DNA of 64,000 bases from Pedobacter yulinensis. GTDB taxonomy: Bacteria > Bacteroidota > Bacteroidia > Sphingobacteriales > Sphingobacteriaceae. The stretch is from the NCBI RefSeq assembly GCF_003029735.1, contig NZ_KZ686268.1, forward strand, positions 1,041,769 through 1,105,768. The letters are read 5' to 3'. Shown here piece after piece: positions 8,744 to 17,318 of this stretch; position 1 is the first letter of the stretch; the number at the start of each line of letters is the position of its first letter. Position numbers and translations under genes: made by a program. Below the pieces are notes generated by a model that worked only from the letters and a program-made list of their open reading frames with translations, was not told the DNA's origin and did no database searches.

Positions 8744-10786
8744 ATGAAATTTAAGATTGTATCCGACTATAAACCGACGGGCGATCAGCCCGCGGCAATC
8801 AGGCAGCTTGTTGAAGGCGTAAACCAGGGCGAGCATTACCAGACGCTGCTGGGTGTTACGGGATCAGGAAAAACCTTTACCGTTGCCAACGTCATTCAGG
8901 AGACGCAAAAGCCAACGCTTATTCTTAGTCACAACAAGACGCTTGCAGCACAATTGTATGGAGAGTTCAAGCAGTTTTTTCCTGAAAATTCGGTCAACTA
9001 TTTCGTCTCCTATTACGATTATTATCAGCCGGAGGCTTTTATTGCCTCTTCAAATACCTATATTGAAAAGGACCTGGCCATTAACGAAGAAATTGAAAAA
9101 CTGCGCCTGCGCACCACCTCTTCGCTCATATCCGGTCGCAGGGATATTATTGTCGTTTCTTCCATTTCCTGTATTTATGGTATGGGTAATCCCGAAGACT
9201 TTTCGCGTTCGGTTTACCGGTTCGGCGTGGGAACCCGCATTTCCAGAAACGCTTTCCTGCACAGCCTGGTCGAAATCTTGTATGCCCGAACTACAAATGA
9301 TTTTAAACGGGGCACGTTCCGGGTGAACGGCGATACGGTAGACGTTTACCCGGCATACCTGGACAATGCATACCGCATTTCGTTTTTCGGCGATGACATC
9401 GAGGAATTAAGCGCTATTGATCCTGTTACCGGCAAAACGCTGGAAAAATTGGAAAACATAGCTATCTATCCGGCTAACCTTTTCGTTACGCCTAAAGACC
9501 GTTTCAACCAAAGCATCTGGGGAATACAAGAGGAACTGGAAGTACGCAAAAAGCAGCTCATCGATGACAAACGCCTGCTCGAGGCCAAGCGACTCGAAGA
9601 GCGTACCAATTTTGATATTGAAATGATGAAAGAGTTGGGCTACTGCTCGGGTATTGAAAATTATTCGCGCTTTTTCGATGGCCGCGCTCCCGGCATGCGC
9701 CCATTCTGCCTGCTTGACTATTTTCCTGAAGATTACCTGATGGTGATCGATGAAAGCCATGTCACTGTGCCACAGATCCGTGCCATGTATGGCGGGGACC
9801 GCTCCCGTAAGATTTCGCTGGTCGATTACGGCTTCCGCCTTCCAGCCGCGCTGGACAACAGGCCCCTGAACTTTACCGAATTCGAAGCCCTTGCTCCGCA
9901 AACCATCTATGTGAGCGCAACCCCGGCCGAATACGAACTGCAAAAGTCTGAAGGCGTTGTGGTTGAACAGGTCATCCGCCCAACAGGTCTGCTCGATCCG
10001 CTGATTGAAGTACGCCCGGCCATTAACCAGGTCGATGACCTGCTGGATGAGATCGACAAAACCATTAAGCTGGGCGATCGCGTGCTGGTAACTACACTGA
10101 CCAAACGCATGGCAGAAGAACTCACCAAATACCTTGACCGCCTCAACATCCGCTCACGGTACATACACTCTGAAGTGAAAACACTGGAACGGGTAGAAAT
10201 TTTGCGCGGCCTGCGCCTCGGCGATTTTGACGTACTGGTGGGTATCAACCTGCTTCGGGAAGGACTTGACCTGCCGGAGGTTTCACTTGTGGCCATTCTT
10301 GATGCAGATAAAGAAGGTTTTCTGCGTTCTGAGCGTTCGCTCATCCAGACCATTGGGCGTGCTGCGCGAAATGACCGCGGACGGGTAATCATGTACGCGG
10401 ACGACATGACCGAAAGCATGGAAAAAACCATAGATGAGACGAATCGCCGGCGTGAGAAACAGATCGCTTACAACCTGGAACACGGCATTGTGCCGAAAAC
10501 CGTTGGCAAAAGCCGCGAAGCGATCATCGAACAAACCTCGGTGCTCGAGTTTTCGGGCGAAGAGAAAAAACGCGCAAAGGCCTATGTGGAGCGGGATGAG
10601 GTCAGCATTGCCGCCGATCCGGTCGTGCAGTATATGGGTAAAGCCGAAATGCAGAAATCAATAGAAAATACGCGCAAAGAAATGCAGAAAGCGGCGAAAG
10701 AAATGGATTTCCTGCTCGCCGCAAGGCTGCGCGACGAAATGTACGCGCTGGAAAAAGTGTTTACTGAAAAGTTTGGTAAAAAATAA
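8744..10786 (+). CDS. uvrB: Excinuclease ABC subunit B
   Basis: A 680-residue nucleotide-excision-repair helicase that UvrA loads onto damaged DNA and that recruits UvrC. Walker A GVTGSGKT is at 37-44. The beta-hairpin region around YYDYYQPEAF (near residue 92) inserts between the strands. DESH (Walker B) and the C-terminal helicase motifs with QTIGRAARN are present. The last 40 residues form the UVR domain that contacts UvrC. Length is normal for the family. Its TAA shares one base with the ywbE ATG, so ywbE is translationally coupled. Confidence 0.97.
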   Translation: MKFKIVSDYKPTGDQPAAIRQLVEGVNQGEHYQTLLGVTGSGKTFTVANVIQETQKPTLILSHNKTLAAQLYGEFKQFFPENSVNYFVSYYDYYQPEAFIASSNTYIEKDLAINEEIEKLRLRTTSSLISGRRDIIVVSSISCIYGMGNPEDFSRSVYRFGVGTRISRNAFLHSLVEILYARTTNDFKRGTFRVNGDTVDVYPAYLDNAYRISFFGDDIEELSAIDPVTGKTLEKLENIAIYPANLFVTPKDRFNQSIWGIQEELEVRKKQLIDDKRLLEAKRLEERTNFDIEMMKELGYCSGIENYSRFFDGRAPGMRPFCLLDYFPEDYLMVIDESHVTVPQIRAMYGGDRSRKISLVDYGFRLPAALDNRPLNFTEFEALAPQTIYVSATPAEYELQKSEGVVVEQVIRPTGLLDPLIEVRPAINQVDDLLDEIDKTIKLGDRVLVTTLTKRMAEELTKYLDRLNIRSRYIHSEVKTLERVEILRGLRLGDFDVLVGINLLREGLDLPEVSLVAILDADKEGFLRSERSLIQTIGRAARNDRGRVIMYADDMTESMEKTIDETNRRREKQIAYNLEHGIVPKTVGKSREAIIEQTSVLEFSGEEKKRAKAYVERDEVSIAADPVVQYMGKAEMQKSIENTRKEMQKAAKEMDFLLAARLRDEMYALEKVFTEKFGKK

Positions 10787-10995
10787 TGAACGGACAAAAC
10801 CGAAAAGACATCTATCCCGGCCTGTTGGTCGATATTATATTGAAGAAAGATCAACGCAGCGGACAGCTGACACGCGGCATTGTGAAAAGCCTGCTCACTT
10901 CTGCTCCTTTCCATTCGCGCGGTATTAAGGTTCGCCTTGAAGACGGGCAAATTGGCCGTGTGGCTGCAATTCCTGACCAGGACGAGGACTTTTAA
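10786..10995 (+). CDS. ywbE: YwbE family protein
   Basis: A 69-residue protein of the YwbE (DUF2196) family. Recognisable segments are DIYPGLLVDIILKKDQRSG near the N-terminus and HSRGIKVRLEDGQIGRV near residues 43-60. The family resembles a small beta-barrel (KOW/OB-like) and has no established function. It overlaps the uvrB stop by one base. The next gene is separated by about 125 bases and has its own promoter. Confidence 0.88.
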   Translation: MNGQNRKDIYPGLLVDIILKKDQRSGQLTRGIVKSLLTSAPFHSRGIKVRLEDGQIGRVAAIPDQDEDF

Positions 10996-11095
10996 CCGGA
11001 TTTTGTATCTTGCCGGCCGGTTAGCCACGACCAGACATTTGTAAAATCAATGCAATTATAGCAGCAAAAAGAAACATCGCGATTTTTTCGTCGTC

Positions 11096-11103
11096 TATAT
11101 TTG
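11096..11103 (+). promoter_or_regulatory. Promoter -7 box for the DUF4834 gene
   Basis: TATATTTG is a full match to the Bacteroidota TAnnTTTG element and sits 17 bases before the DUF4834 start. No clear TTG -33 element is visible. Confidence 0.55.
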
Positions 11104-11120
11104 TAACAACCCAAACTGAA

Positions 11121-11378
11121 ATGGCCCTTATAAAATTTTTATTTATATCGATCGTCATCCTTTATATTATTCGCCTGCTTGTGCGTTTATTGTTGCCTAT
11201 GCTGTTTAGCAACATGGCTTCAAAAATGCAGCAGGCAGCCAGCCAGCACCAACAACAGCAAGGCCGGAAGCCAAACAAAAAACCTGAGGGCAGCATGTCA
11301 ATTGACTATATTCCGCCCCAGCAGCAAGGCAAAGCAGATAAGCTTGGCGATTTCGTAGATTACGAAGAGATTAAATAA
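11121..11378 (+). CDS. DUF4834 small membrane protein
   Basis: An 85-residue protein with one N-terminal membrane segment (about residues 3-28), then a Gln-rich helix and a tail containing IDYIPPQQQGKADKLGDFVDYEEI. This conserved tail defines DUF4834, a Bacteroidota family of unknown function. In related genomes it usually sits directly before a YfhO-type gene, as here. The intervening 165 bases contain a separate promoter, so cotranscription is not required. Confidence 0.78.
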   Translation: MALIKFLFISIVILYIIRLLVRLLLPMLFSNMASKMQQAASQHQQQQGRKPNKKPEGSMSIDYIPPQQQGKADKLGDFVDYEEIK

Positions 11379-11467
11379 ACGGCCCTTCGCCCGGACTTGC
11401 CGGTACATCCTCACCCTTGCTTTGTCAGTGCATATCTGTTTGACAATTAGTGTCTTGTACGCCTTTT

Positions 11468-11500
11468 GGCCAGACAACCTTTTTTGTTTTTTATCTGGCC
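11468..11500. repeat. Inverted repeat upstream of the YfhO promoter
   Basis: GGCCAGA (11468-11474) and TCTGGCC (11494-11500) are perfect arms separated by 19 bases, mostly T. They flank the expected -33 region of the promoter at 11509. A regulator-binding or hairpin role is inferred. Confidence 0.4.
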
Positions 11501-11508
11501 TAAATTTC

Positions 11509-11516
11509 TATTTTTG
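11509..11516 (+). promoter_or_regulatory. Promoter -7 box for the YfhO-type gene
   Basis: TATTTTTG matches TAnnTTTG exactly. A TTTTG (11482-11486) lies about 22 bases upstream. The start codon follows at 11544, leaving a leader of about 20 bases, which supports choosing 11544 over the TTG at 11466. Confidence 0.6.
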
Positions 11517-11543
11517 GAGTCTTTAAAATACAAACAGAGCTCC

Positions 11544-14042
11544 ATGAATAACTGGCTGAAGAAAAATGGCATCCACCTTGCCATCGTTGCGTTTTTTATC
11601 ATCATTTGTTTTGTCTATTTCAGCCCCGTTCTGCAGGGAAAAGCGCCGTCTCAGGGCGATGTGCTGCAGGCCAAAGCCATGGCAAAAGAAATCATGGACG
11701 TCCGTGCCAAAGATGGAAAAGGGCCGCTCTGGACCAACCAAATGTTTGGCGGCATGCCAGCCTTCCAGATCTGGGTGAAATACCCCATGAACATAACGAC
11801 CTATGGCATCGACATCATCAAAGGACTGTTTCCTGATCCTGTAGGCACCGTACTTCTTTACCTGCTTGGCGCTTACTTTCTTTTCTGCGTGCTCAGGGCA
11901 AATCCATGGCTGGCGGCAGCGGGGGCAATTGCGTTCGCCTTTACGTCTTATAATTTCATCATCATTGCAGCCGGCCACAGCAACCAGGCTTTGACTATAG
12001 GTTTTTTCGCGCCGATCCTGGCCAGTATTATTCTTACGCTTCGCGGAAGGTACCTGCTTGGCGCAAGTCTTACGGCTTTGTTCCTGGCGCTGAATATCAG
12101 AGCCAACCACGTGCAGATGACCTATTACTTCTTCACAGCCCTGCTCATTTACATCGCTATTGAAGTTTATCATGCTTACAAGCAGGGAAGAATGAAAGAG
12201 TTTGGCCGTTCTTTCGCGTATCTGGCTGCGGCGGGGCTCGTTGCACTGCTTGTCAACGCCGGTACTTTGTGGACAACCTATGAGTACAGCAAATACACCA
12301 TTCGCGGACAGGCCAACCTGAGCCGCAAGGGCGAGGCGAATGACCACGGCCTGACAAAAGAATATGCCTACGCATACAGCCAGGGGCCAGGCGAAAGTTT
12401 CACGGTGCTGATCCCTAACCTGTATGGCGGTGCCCCGAACATTGATCAGATCGTTAAGCCTGAGTCAAAGACCTACAAAACACTGCAGGGCATTACGGGC
12501 GGAGACCCGACACAAGCCATTTACCAGCTTTATCAGAATCTTGGCTTTCAGCAATATTGGGGTGACAAGCCGCTTGTTACCGGCGGGCCTTTTTATTTTG
12601 GAGCCATCATTTGCATGCTGTTCATCTTTGGCCTGGTGCTCGTAAAAAACCGCTTAAAATGGTGGGTAGCCGGTACAACAGTGCTGTTCTTCCTGCTTTC
12701 CTTCGGCGGGAATTTCCCAATCGTTTCAGATATCTTCTTCGACTACGTGCCTCTGTACAACAAGTTCAGAGCAGTAGAGTCGATCCTGGCCGTAGTTGGC
12801 CTGCTTGTTCCGCTGCTGGCTGTGCTCGCTGTGCGTGAGGCGCTCGAGGGGCAGTACGATGAAAAATACGTGCTCAAAAAATTATACATCGCCGGCGGAA
12901 TTACAGGGGGCTTTACGCTCATCGTTTTGGTGCTGCCAACGTTGTTGTTCAGCTTTACAAGCGCGAACCACAATGACATTGTGAATGCCCTGACGCAAAT
13001 GGCGGGAAATGACAGGGGCGTAGGTACCAATATTGCCAATGCCCTGGTGCAGGACCGTATTTCAATTGCCCGGGAAGATGCATTGCGTACCCTGATCTTT
13101 TTGGCCATTGGTTTCGCGCTGACCTGGGCCATGGTGAAAAAGAAAGTCAAAGCCGAAATTGCCCTTGTGCTGCTGGCCCTGGCTGTGCTGGTCGATATGT
13201 GGCAGGTAGACCGAAGGTACCTGAACAACCAGAACTTCGTTGCCAAATCCTCCCTGCAGAACCATTACGAGCCAAGGGATGTCGATAACTTCATCCTTGC
13301 GGATAAAGACCCGAACTTCCGCGTTATGGATCTTTCGCTGGGAAATCCGTTTTCCAATGTTGAGGCGTCTTATTTCCACAAGACGGTTGGCGGTTTTCAT
13401 TCTGCCCGGCTGATGCGCTTCCAGGAGCTGATCGATCACCAGTTTTCAAAGAGCATCAACCAGGACGTGCTCGATATGCTGAACACCAAGTACATCATTA
13501 CACGGAATCCGGAAAACGGTGCCTACGGTATGCAGCGCAATGAAACTGCCTGCGGCAATGCCTGGTTCGTGCAAAGTGTTCAATATGTTAAAAATGCAGA
13601 CGAGGAGATGAAAGCCATCAGCAGTTTCAATCCGAAGAATGAGGCCATCGTCGATGTAAGGTTCAAAAAGCTGCTCGAAGAACGGAAGGCTGGCCTGCCC
13701 GACGCCAATGCTTCAATTAAACTGGAAAGTTACCATCCTGACAAACTGGTCTATAAATACAGCACGAGCCGGGATATGGTGGCTGTATTCTCTGAAATTT
13801 ATTATGACAAAGGCTGGAAAATGTATGTGGACAACGTTGAAAAGCCGTATTTCCGTGCCGACTGGCTGCTGCGGGCTGCTGTCTTGGAGGGAGGCAACCA
13901 CACCGTCGAGTTCAGATTTGAGCCGACCTCATATTATGCCGGCGAAAAGATATCGCTGTTTGGCTCTGTGCTGCTGATCGCCGGACTTGCATTTGCCATA
14001 TACAGCGAACAGCGCAACAGGAAACGTGTAACCGCAAAATAA
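11544..14042 (+). CDS. YfhO-type multi-pass membrane protein
   Basis: An 832-residue protein with a dozen or more membrane segments, beginning with the segment after MNNWLKKNG. A large soluble part covers about residues 560-800, and one last membrane segment lies near residues 803-825. The layout matches YfhO/GT-C-like proteins. Gram-positive YfhO glycosylates lipoteichoic acid, but in Bacteroidota the substrate is unknown. The track frame can be extended to a TTG at 11466, but that would start upstream of the promoter, so ATG 11544 is preferred. A strong terminator follows at 14088. Confidence 0.82.
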   Translation: MNNWLKKNGIHLAIVAFFIIICFVYFSPVLQGKAPSQGDVLQAKAMAKEIMDVRAKDGKGPLWTNQMFGGMPAFQIWVKYPMNITTYGIDIIKGLFPDPVGTVLLYLLGAYFLFCVLRANPWLAAAGAIAFAFTSYNFIIIAAGHSNQALTIGFFAPILASIILTLRGRYLLGASLTALFLALNIRANHVQMTYYFFTALLIYIAIEVYHAYKQGRMKEFGRSFAYLAAAGLVALLVNAGTLWTTYEYSKYTIRGQANLSRKGEANDHGLTKEYAYAYSQGPGESFTVLIPNLYGGAPNIDQIVKPESKTYKTLQGITGGDPTQAIYQLYQNLGFQQYWGDKPLVTGGPFYFGAIICMLFIFGLVLVKNRLKWWVAGTTVLFFLLSFGGNFPIVSDIFFDYVPLYNKFRAVESILAVVGLLVPLLAVLAVREALEGQYDEKYVLKKLYIAGGITGGFTLIVLVLPTLLFSFTSANHNDIVNALTQMAGNDRGVGTNIANALVQDRISIAREDALRTLIFLAIGFALTWAMVKKKVKAEIALVLLALAVLVDMWQVDRRYLNNQNFVAKSSLQNHYEPRDVDNFILADKDPNFRVMDLSLGNPFSNVEASYFHKTVGGFHSARLMRFQELIDHQFSKSINQDVLDMLNTKYIITRNPENGAYGMQRNETACGNAWFVQSVQYVKNADEEMKAISSFNPKNEAIVDVRFKKLLEERKAGLPDANASIKLESYHPDKLVYKYSTSRDMVAVFSEIYYDKGWKMYVDNVEKPYFRADWLLRAAVLEGGNHTVEFRFEPTSYYAGEKISLFGSVLLIAGLAFAIYSEQRNRKRVTAK

Positions 14043-14087
14043 CCTCTAAAGCGCCGGTCAGGTCGAACCATAACTTAACAAGTAATT

Positions 14088-14118
14088 AACGCCCTGTTTA
14101 ACAGGGCGTTTTATTTTT
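14088..14118 (+). terminator. Intrinsic terminator after YfhO-type gene
   Basis: Perfect 9-base arms AACGCCCTG (14088-14096) and CAGGGCGTT (14102-14110) enclose a TTTAA loop and run into TTTATTTTTAT. Confidence 0.88.
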
Positions 14119-14139
14119 ATGTGCAATAAGATTTATGTT

Positions 14140-14232
14140 ATGCACGAATGCTTGTTTGTCTCTGCGGTCCTGGTTATCATCATCTACTTCTTTAGCCCGT
14201 TTGAGCTGGTGCTTGACGAGGAGGAGGAATAA
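14140..14232 (+). CDS. Candidate 30-residue membrane peptide
   Basis: A small frame from ATG 14140 to TAA 14232. A hydrophobic stretch from about residue 5 to 19 (LFVSAVLVIIIYFF) could span the membrane. It is followed by SPFELVLDEEEE, an acidic tail. It lies between the YfhO terminator and the metallophosphoesterase start, 23 bases before the latter. There is little room for a separate promoter, so it may depend on read-through or on a promoter that also serves the next gene. No family is recognised. The composition looks like a real small membrane protein, but a chance frame cannot be excluded. Confidence 0.35.
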   Translation: MHECLFVSAVLVIIIYFFSPFELVLDEEEE

Positions 14233-14255
14233 CTTAACGCAGTAATTGATATGGA

Positions 14256-15107
14256 ATGGCGAAACGTGATGTAGACCTCATCGTAATTTCAGACGTTCAC
14301 CTGGGAACGTATGGCTGTCATGCCACAGAATTGCTCAGGTACCTGAAAAGCGTCAGGCCGGGGAGGATCATTTTGAACGGCGATATCATCGATATCTGGC
14401 AGTTCAGCAAAAATTACTGGCCGGAAACCCACATGAAAATCATTAGAAAACTGATGAAATTCATGACTGAAGGCGTGCCAATACATTATCTGACCGGCAA
14501 TCATGACGAATTGCTGCGCAAGTTCACCGACATGGGCATCGGCTCATTTCAATTGCAAAACAAACTCGTATTGGAATTGGACGGTAAAAAAGCATGGTTT
14601 TTTCATGGCGATATTTTCGATGTGACCATGCAGCACTCCAAGTGGCTGGCCAAACTGGGGGCCGTAGGTTATGATACGCTCATTCTCATCAACAGTTTCG
14701 TGAACCGCCTGCTTGAATTTGCGGGCCGTGAAAAGATGAGCTTTTCTAAAAAGATCAAGGCCCGGTTCAAAGATGCGGTTAAATTTATCAACGACTTCGA
14801 AACAACCGCGGCCGGCCTGGCACTTGAAAGTGGTTATCATTATGTTGTCTGCGGACATATTCACCAGCCTGAACTGCGCATGATCCGGACCGAAAAAGGA
14901 GCCGTAACCTATCTGAACAGCGGCGACTGGGTGGAGAACCTGACCGCCCTGGAATACCATGCAGGAACCTGGCGGATTTTCCGGTACAATGCCAGCGATT
15001 TTGCTGCCGATGAGCCCGAAGCAGGCGCTTTTTCAGACGCTGAAGACCTGAACAGCAAGCTGGATGTGAACATCCTGCTTCAAAATATGCGTGCCGGGAT
15101 TGTGTAA
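14256..15107 (+). CDS. LpxH-like calcineurin-type phosphoesterase
   Basis: A 283-residue metallophosphoesterase. The five metal-site motifs are visible in order: SDVHLG (D and H), GDIIDIW, GNHDE, HGDIFD and CGHIHQPE. This pattern is the one seen in UDP-2,3-diacylglucosamine hydrolases (LpxH and LpxI-like clades), which act in lipid A synthesis at the inner membrane. The helical insertion between about residues 130 and 170 is also LpxH-like. Whether this is the genuine lipid A enzyme or a paralogue is open, because it is paired with an unusual glycosyltransferase 54 bases downstream. Confidence 0.75.
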   Translation: MAKRDVDLIVISDVHLGTYGCHATELLRYLKSVRPGRIILNGDIIDIWQFSKNYWPETHMKIIRKLMKFMTEGVPIHYLTGNHDELLRKFTDMGIGSFQLQNKLVLELDGKKAWFFHGDIFDVTMQHSKWLAKLGAVGYDTLILINSFVNRLLEFAGREKMSFSKKIKARFKDAVKFINDFETTAAGLALESGYHYVVCGHIHQPELRMIRTEKGAVTYLNSGDWVENLTALEYHAGTWRIFRYNASDFAADEPEAGAFSDAEDLNSKLDVNILLQNMRAGIV

Positions 15108-15161
15108 AGCTCGGAAAATACAGATATTCGAAACCTGCCGCGAATGCAGACCTAGATACAG

Positions 15162-16154
15162 ATGGGGTTAAAAATACTTTATGCAATACAAGGAACCGGT
15201 AACGGACATGTAAGCCGTGCCAGGGAAATTATTCCCTATTTACAGCAGCATGGTGAACTTGACATCCTGATCAGCGGTACGCAGGCCGATGTGGCCCTGA
15301 GCCAGCCGCTGGCCTACCGGCTTCATGGCTTCAGTTTCATCTTCGGGAGAAAAGGCGGCGTTCACCATTACCAGACCTGGAAAAACATGAATCTCCTCAG
15401 GTTCAGGCGCGACATGAAAGACCTGCCAGTAGAGAATTACAACCTGATCGTAAATGATTTTGAGCCGGTTTCTGCCTGGGCCTGTAAGGTGAAGGGCATA
15501 GAAAGCGTATCCTTAAGCCATCAGGCCGCATTTAAATCACGTAAGGTGCCCCGCCCAAAGACCATAGACTGGGGAAAAAAGATTCTAAGTCATTATGCCC
15601 CCACCACCCACCATATCGGTTTCCATTTTGCCTGTTATGACAGCTTTATCCACACGCCTGTAATTCGCTCCGAGATCAGGCAGCTGGAAGTCTCGGATCA
15701 AGGCCATTACACGGTTTACCTGCCGGCGGTAGATGACCGCATCCTGGTTAACCTCCTGAAACAGGTTAAAGGACCAAAGTGGGAGATCTTTTCCAAGCAT
15801 ACAAAAAGCAGCTACCGCGACGGTGACATATTTGTAAACCCGGTACAGAACGAGGCGTTTAACAAAAGTCTCGCTTCCTGTACCGGCCTTTATACAGGGG
15901 GTGGTTTTGAAGGTCCTGCAGAAGCTTTGTTCCTGGGAAAAAAACTACTCGTTTCGCCCATGAAGTTTCAATACGAACAGCAGTGTAATGCATATGCATT
16001 GAAGCAGTTCGGCCTGCCTGTCATCTGGTCGAGCAACCGGAATCCGCTGCCAATAATCAACGACTGGGTCAACACACCGCAGCAACATGAGTTCCATTTC
16101 CCGGACGAAACCGAAAAAGTTGTCGCAGACATGGTGTCTCGGTATGCGCATTGA
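15162..16154 (+). CDS. GT-B glycosyltransferase (MJ1255-like)
   Basis: A 330-residue protein with a MurG-like fold. The N-terminus IQGTGNGHVSRA is the Gly-rich loop of the first Rossmann half. The C-terminal half has TGGGFEGPAEALFLGKKLL near residues 246-264, the donor-binding region of GT28-like enzymes. It resembles the MJ1255/VC2487 family, annotated only as glycosyltransferase. The donor and acceptor are unknown. The adjacent LpxH-like gene suggests a shared glycolipid substrate. No membrane segment is visible, so it is probably cytoplasmic or peripheral. Confidence 0.75.
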   Translation: MGLKILYAIQGTGNGHVSRAREIIPYLQQHGELDILISGTQADVALSQPLAYRLHGFSFIFGRKGGVHHYQTWKNMNLLRFRRDMKDLPVENYNLIVNDFEPVSAWACKVKGIESVSLSHQAAFKSRKVPRPKTIDWGKKILSHYAPTTHHIGFHFACYDSFIHTPVIRSEIRQLEVSDQGHYTVYLPAVDDRILVNLLKQVKGPKWEIFSKHTKSSYRDGDIFVNPVQNEAFNKSLASCTGLYTGGGFEGPAEALFLGKKLLVSPMKFQYEQQCNAYALKQFGLPVIWSSNRNPLPIINDWVNTPQQHEFHFPDETEKVVADMVSRYAH

Positions 16155-16221
16155 TCGATGCGAGCAATGCAGTGCCATTAGGCCATTGCATTAAAATTTC
16201 TTTTCTTTGCCGTGTCAACTC

Positions 16222-17202
16222 ATGATCAACCAGTTCAGAACACTCCAGCCGGCAAACCTCATTTTACTGCTTGTGTATGCCTTTTTTATGCGTGCAGCAC
16301 TGTTCGTGCACATGCCGGAGCAACTGAATTTTGCGTTTCTCGAGCCCTTTGCCCGGCTGCTTATCGACATCCCCATTGGTCAGGGCCTTTCTCCTGCCGG
16401 GAACGTGTTTTTTGCAGCACTGATCAGCATTGCGCAGGCGCTCTGGTTTAACCGGGTGGTTAACAACCACAACCTGATGGGTAAACCAAACTACCTGCCA
16501 GCACTTCTGTACCTGACAGCCGGCAGTTTGTTCATGCCCTTCATGGTGCTGAGCCCAACGATGATGTGTAACTTCCTGTTGATCCTGATGATCGACAAGT
16601 TCCTCAAAATCGGCAAGTCAACACAGGCCATTATGCCGCTCTTTGACGTCGGGATGCTCGTTGCAGTGGGTACGCTCATCTATTTTCCTTTCGTTTCCAT
16701 GTTGCTTATGCTCTGGCTGGGCCTGCTTGTTTACCGTTCATTTAACTGGCGTGAGTGGGTTTCAGGGTTGCTTGGTTTTCTGACGGTTTTCTTTTTTCTC
16801 GGTGTTTTTTATTACTGGAACGATAACCTCGAGATGTTTTACCGCATCTGGCTGCCTCTTACCAATAAGTTCCCCTCAGTTTTCCAGATCAATTACAACG
16901 ATTACATTGTGCTTGTTCCGGTTATTGTGATTATCGTGCTTGGTACGCTGCAACTGCGCGAAAATTTCTTCAGAAGTTTCATCAGCACACGCAAAGCCTT
17001 TCAGCTTCTTTTCTGCATGTTCCTCATCGCTATGGCCAGCTTTTACCTGAAACCGGGGGTCAGGCTGTCGCACTTTTTGCTTTGTGTGCCGCCGGGAGCC
17101 GTGTTACTGGCCTATTATTTTACCAATGCAAGCAAGCGCTGGTTTTATGAGTCGCTCTTTATCCTGCTCGTTCTGTCGATTCAATATTTTCTTTTTGTTT
17201 AA
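16222..17202 (+). CDS. DUF6427-like polytopic membrane protein
   Basis: A 326-residue integral membrane protein with about nine hydrophobic segments and short loops. Its start MINQFRTLQPANLILLL and the motif LIYFPF...LVYRSFNWREW match the Bacteroidota DUF6427 family, once mis-annotated as a carotene oxygenase. No enzymatic motif is present. ATG 16222 is preferred to the TTG at 16207. It ends 116 bases before coaX, which has its own promoter. Function unknown. Confidence 0.7.
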   Translation: MINQFRTLQPANLILLLVYAFFMRAALFVHMPEQLNFAFLEPFARLLIDIPIGQGLSPAGNVFFAALISIAQALWFNRVVNNHNLMGKPNYLPALLYLTAGSLFMPFMVLSPTMMCNFLLILMIDKFLKIGKSTQAIMPLFDVGMLVAVGTLIYFPFVSMLLMLWLGLLVYRSFNWREWVSGLLGFLTVFFFLGVFYYWNDNLEMFYRIWLPLTNKFPSVFQINYNDYIVLVPVIVIIVLGTLQLRENFFRSFISTRKAFQLLFCMFLIAMASFYLKPGVRLSHFLLCVPPGAVLLAYYFTNASKRWFYESLFILLVLSIQYFLFV

Positions 17203-17245
17203 CCTTTTTTAACAAATTGATTTCTTGAAACTTGGCAAAGATTGA

Positions 17246-17253
17246 TAGCTTTG
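17246..17253 (+). promoter_or_regulatory. Promoter for the coaX-lptC run
   Basis: TAGCTTTG matches TAnnTTTG exactly, with a TTG -33 element at 17225-17227, 18 bases upstream. It lies 66 bases before the coaX start and is one of the best promoters in the window. Confidence 0.7.
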
Positions 17254-17318
17254 TGCCGTTAAAATGCCGTATAAAGCCATTCCAGGCATAGCTTGGGGTA
17301 CCGGCAATTGATGTAAAG

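Noticed and set aside
11523..12347. 274-codon minus-strand frame
   Set aside because: Antisense shadow of the YfhO-type gene, without recognisable motifs.
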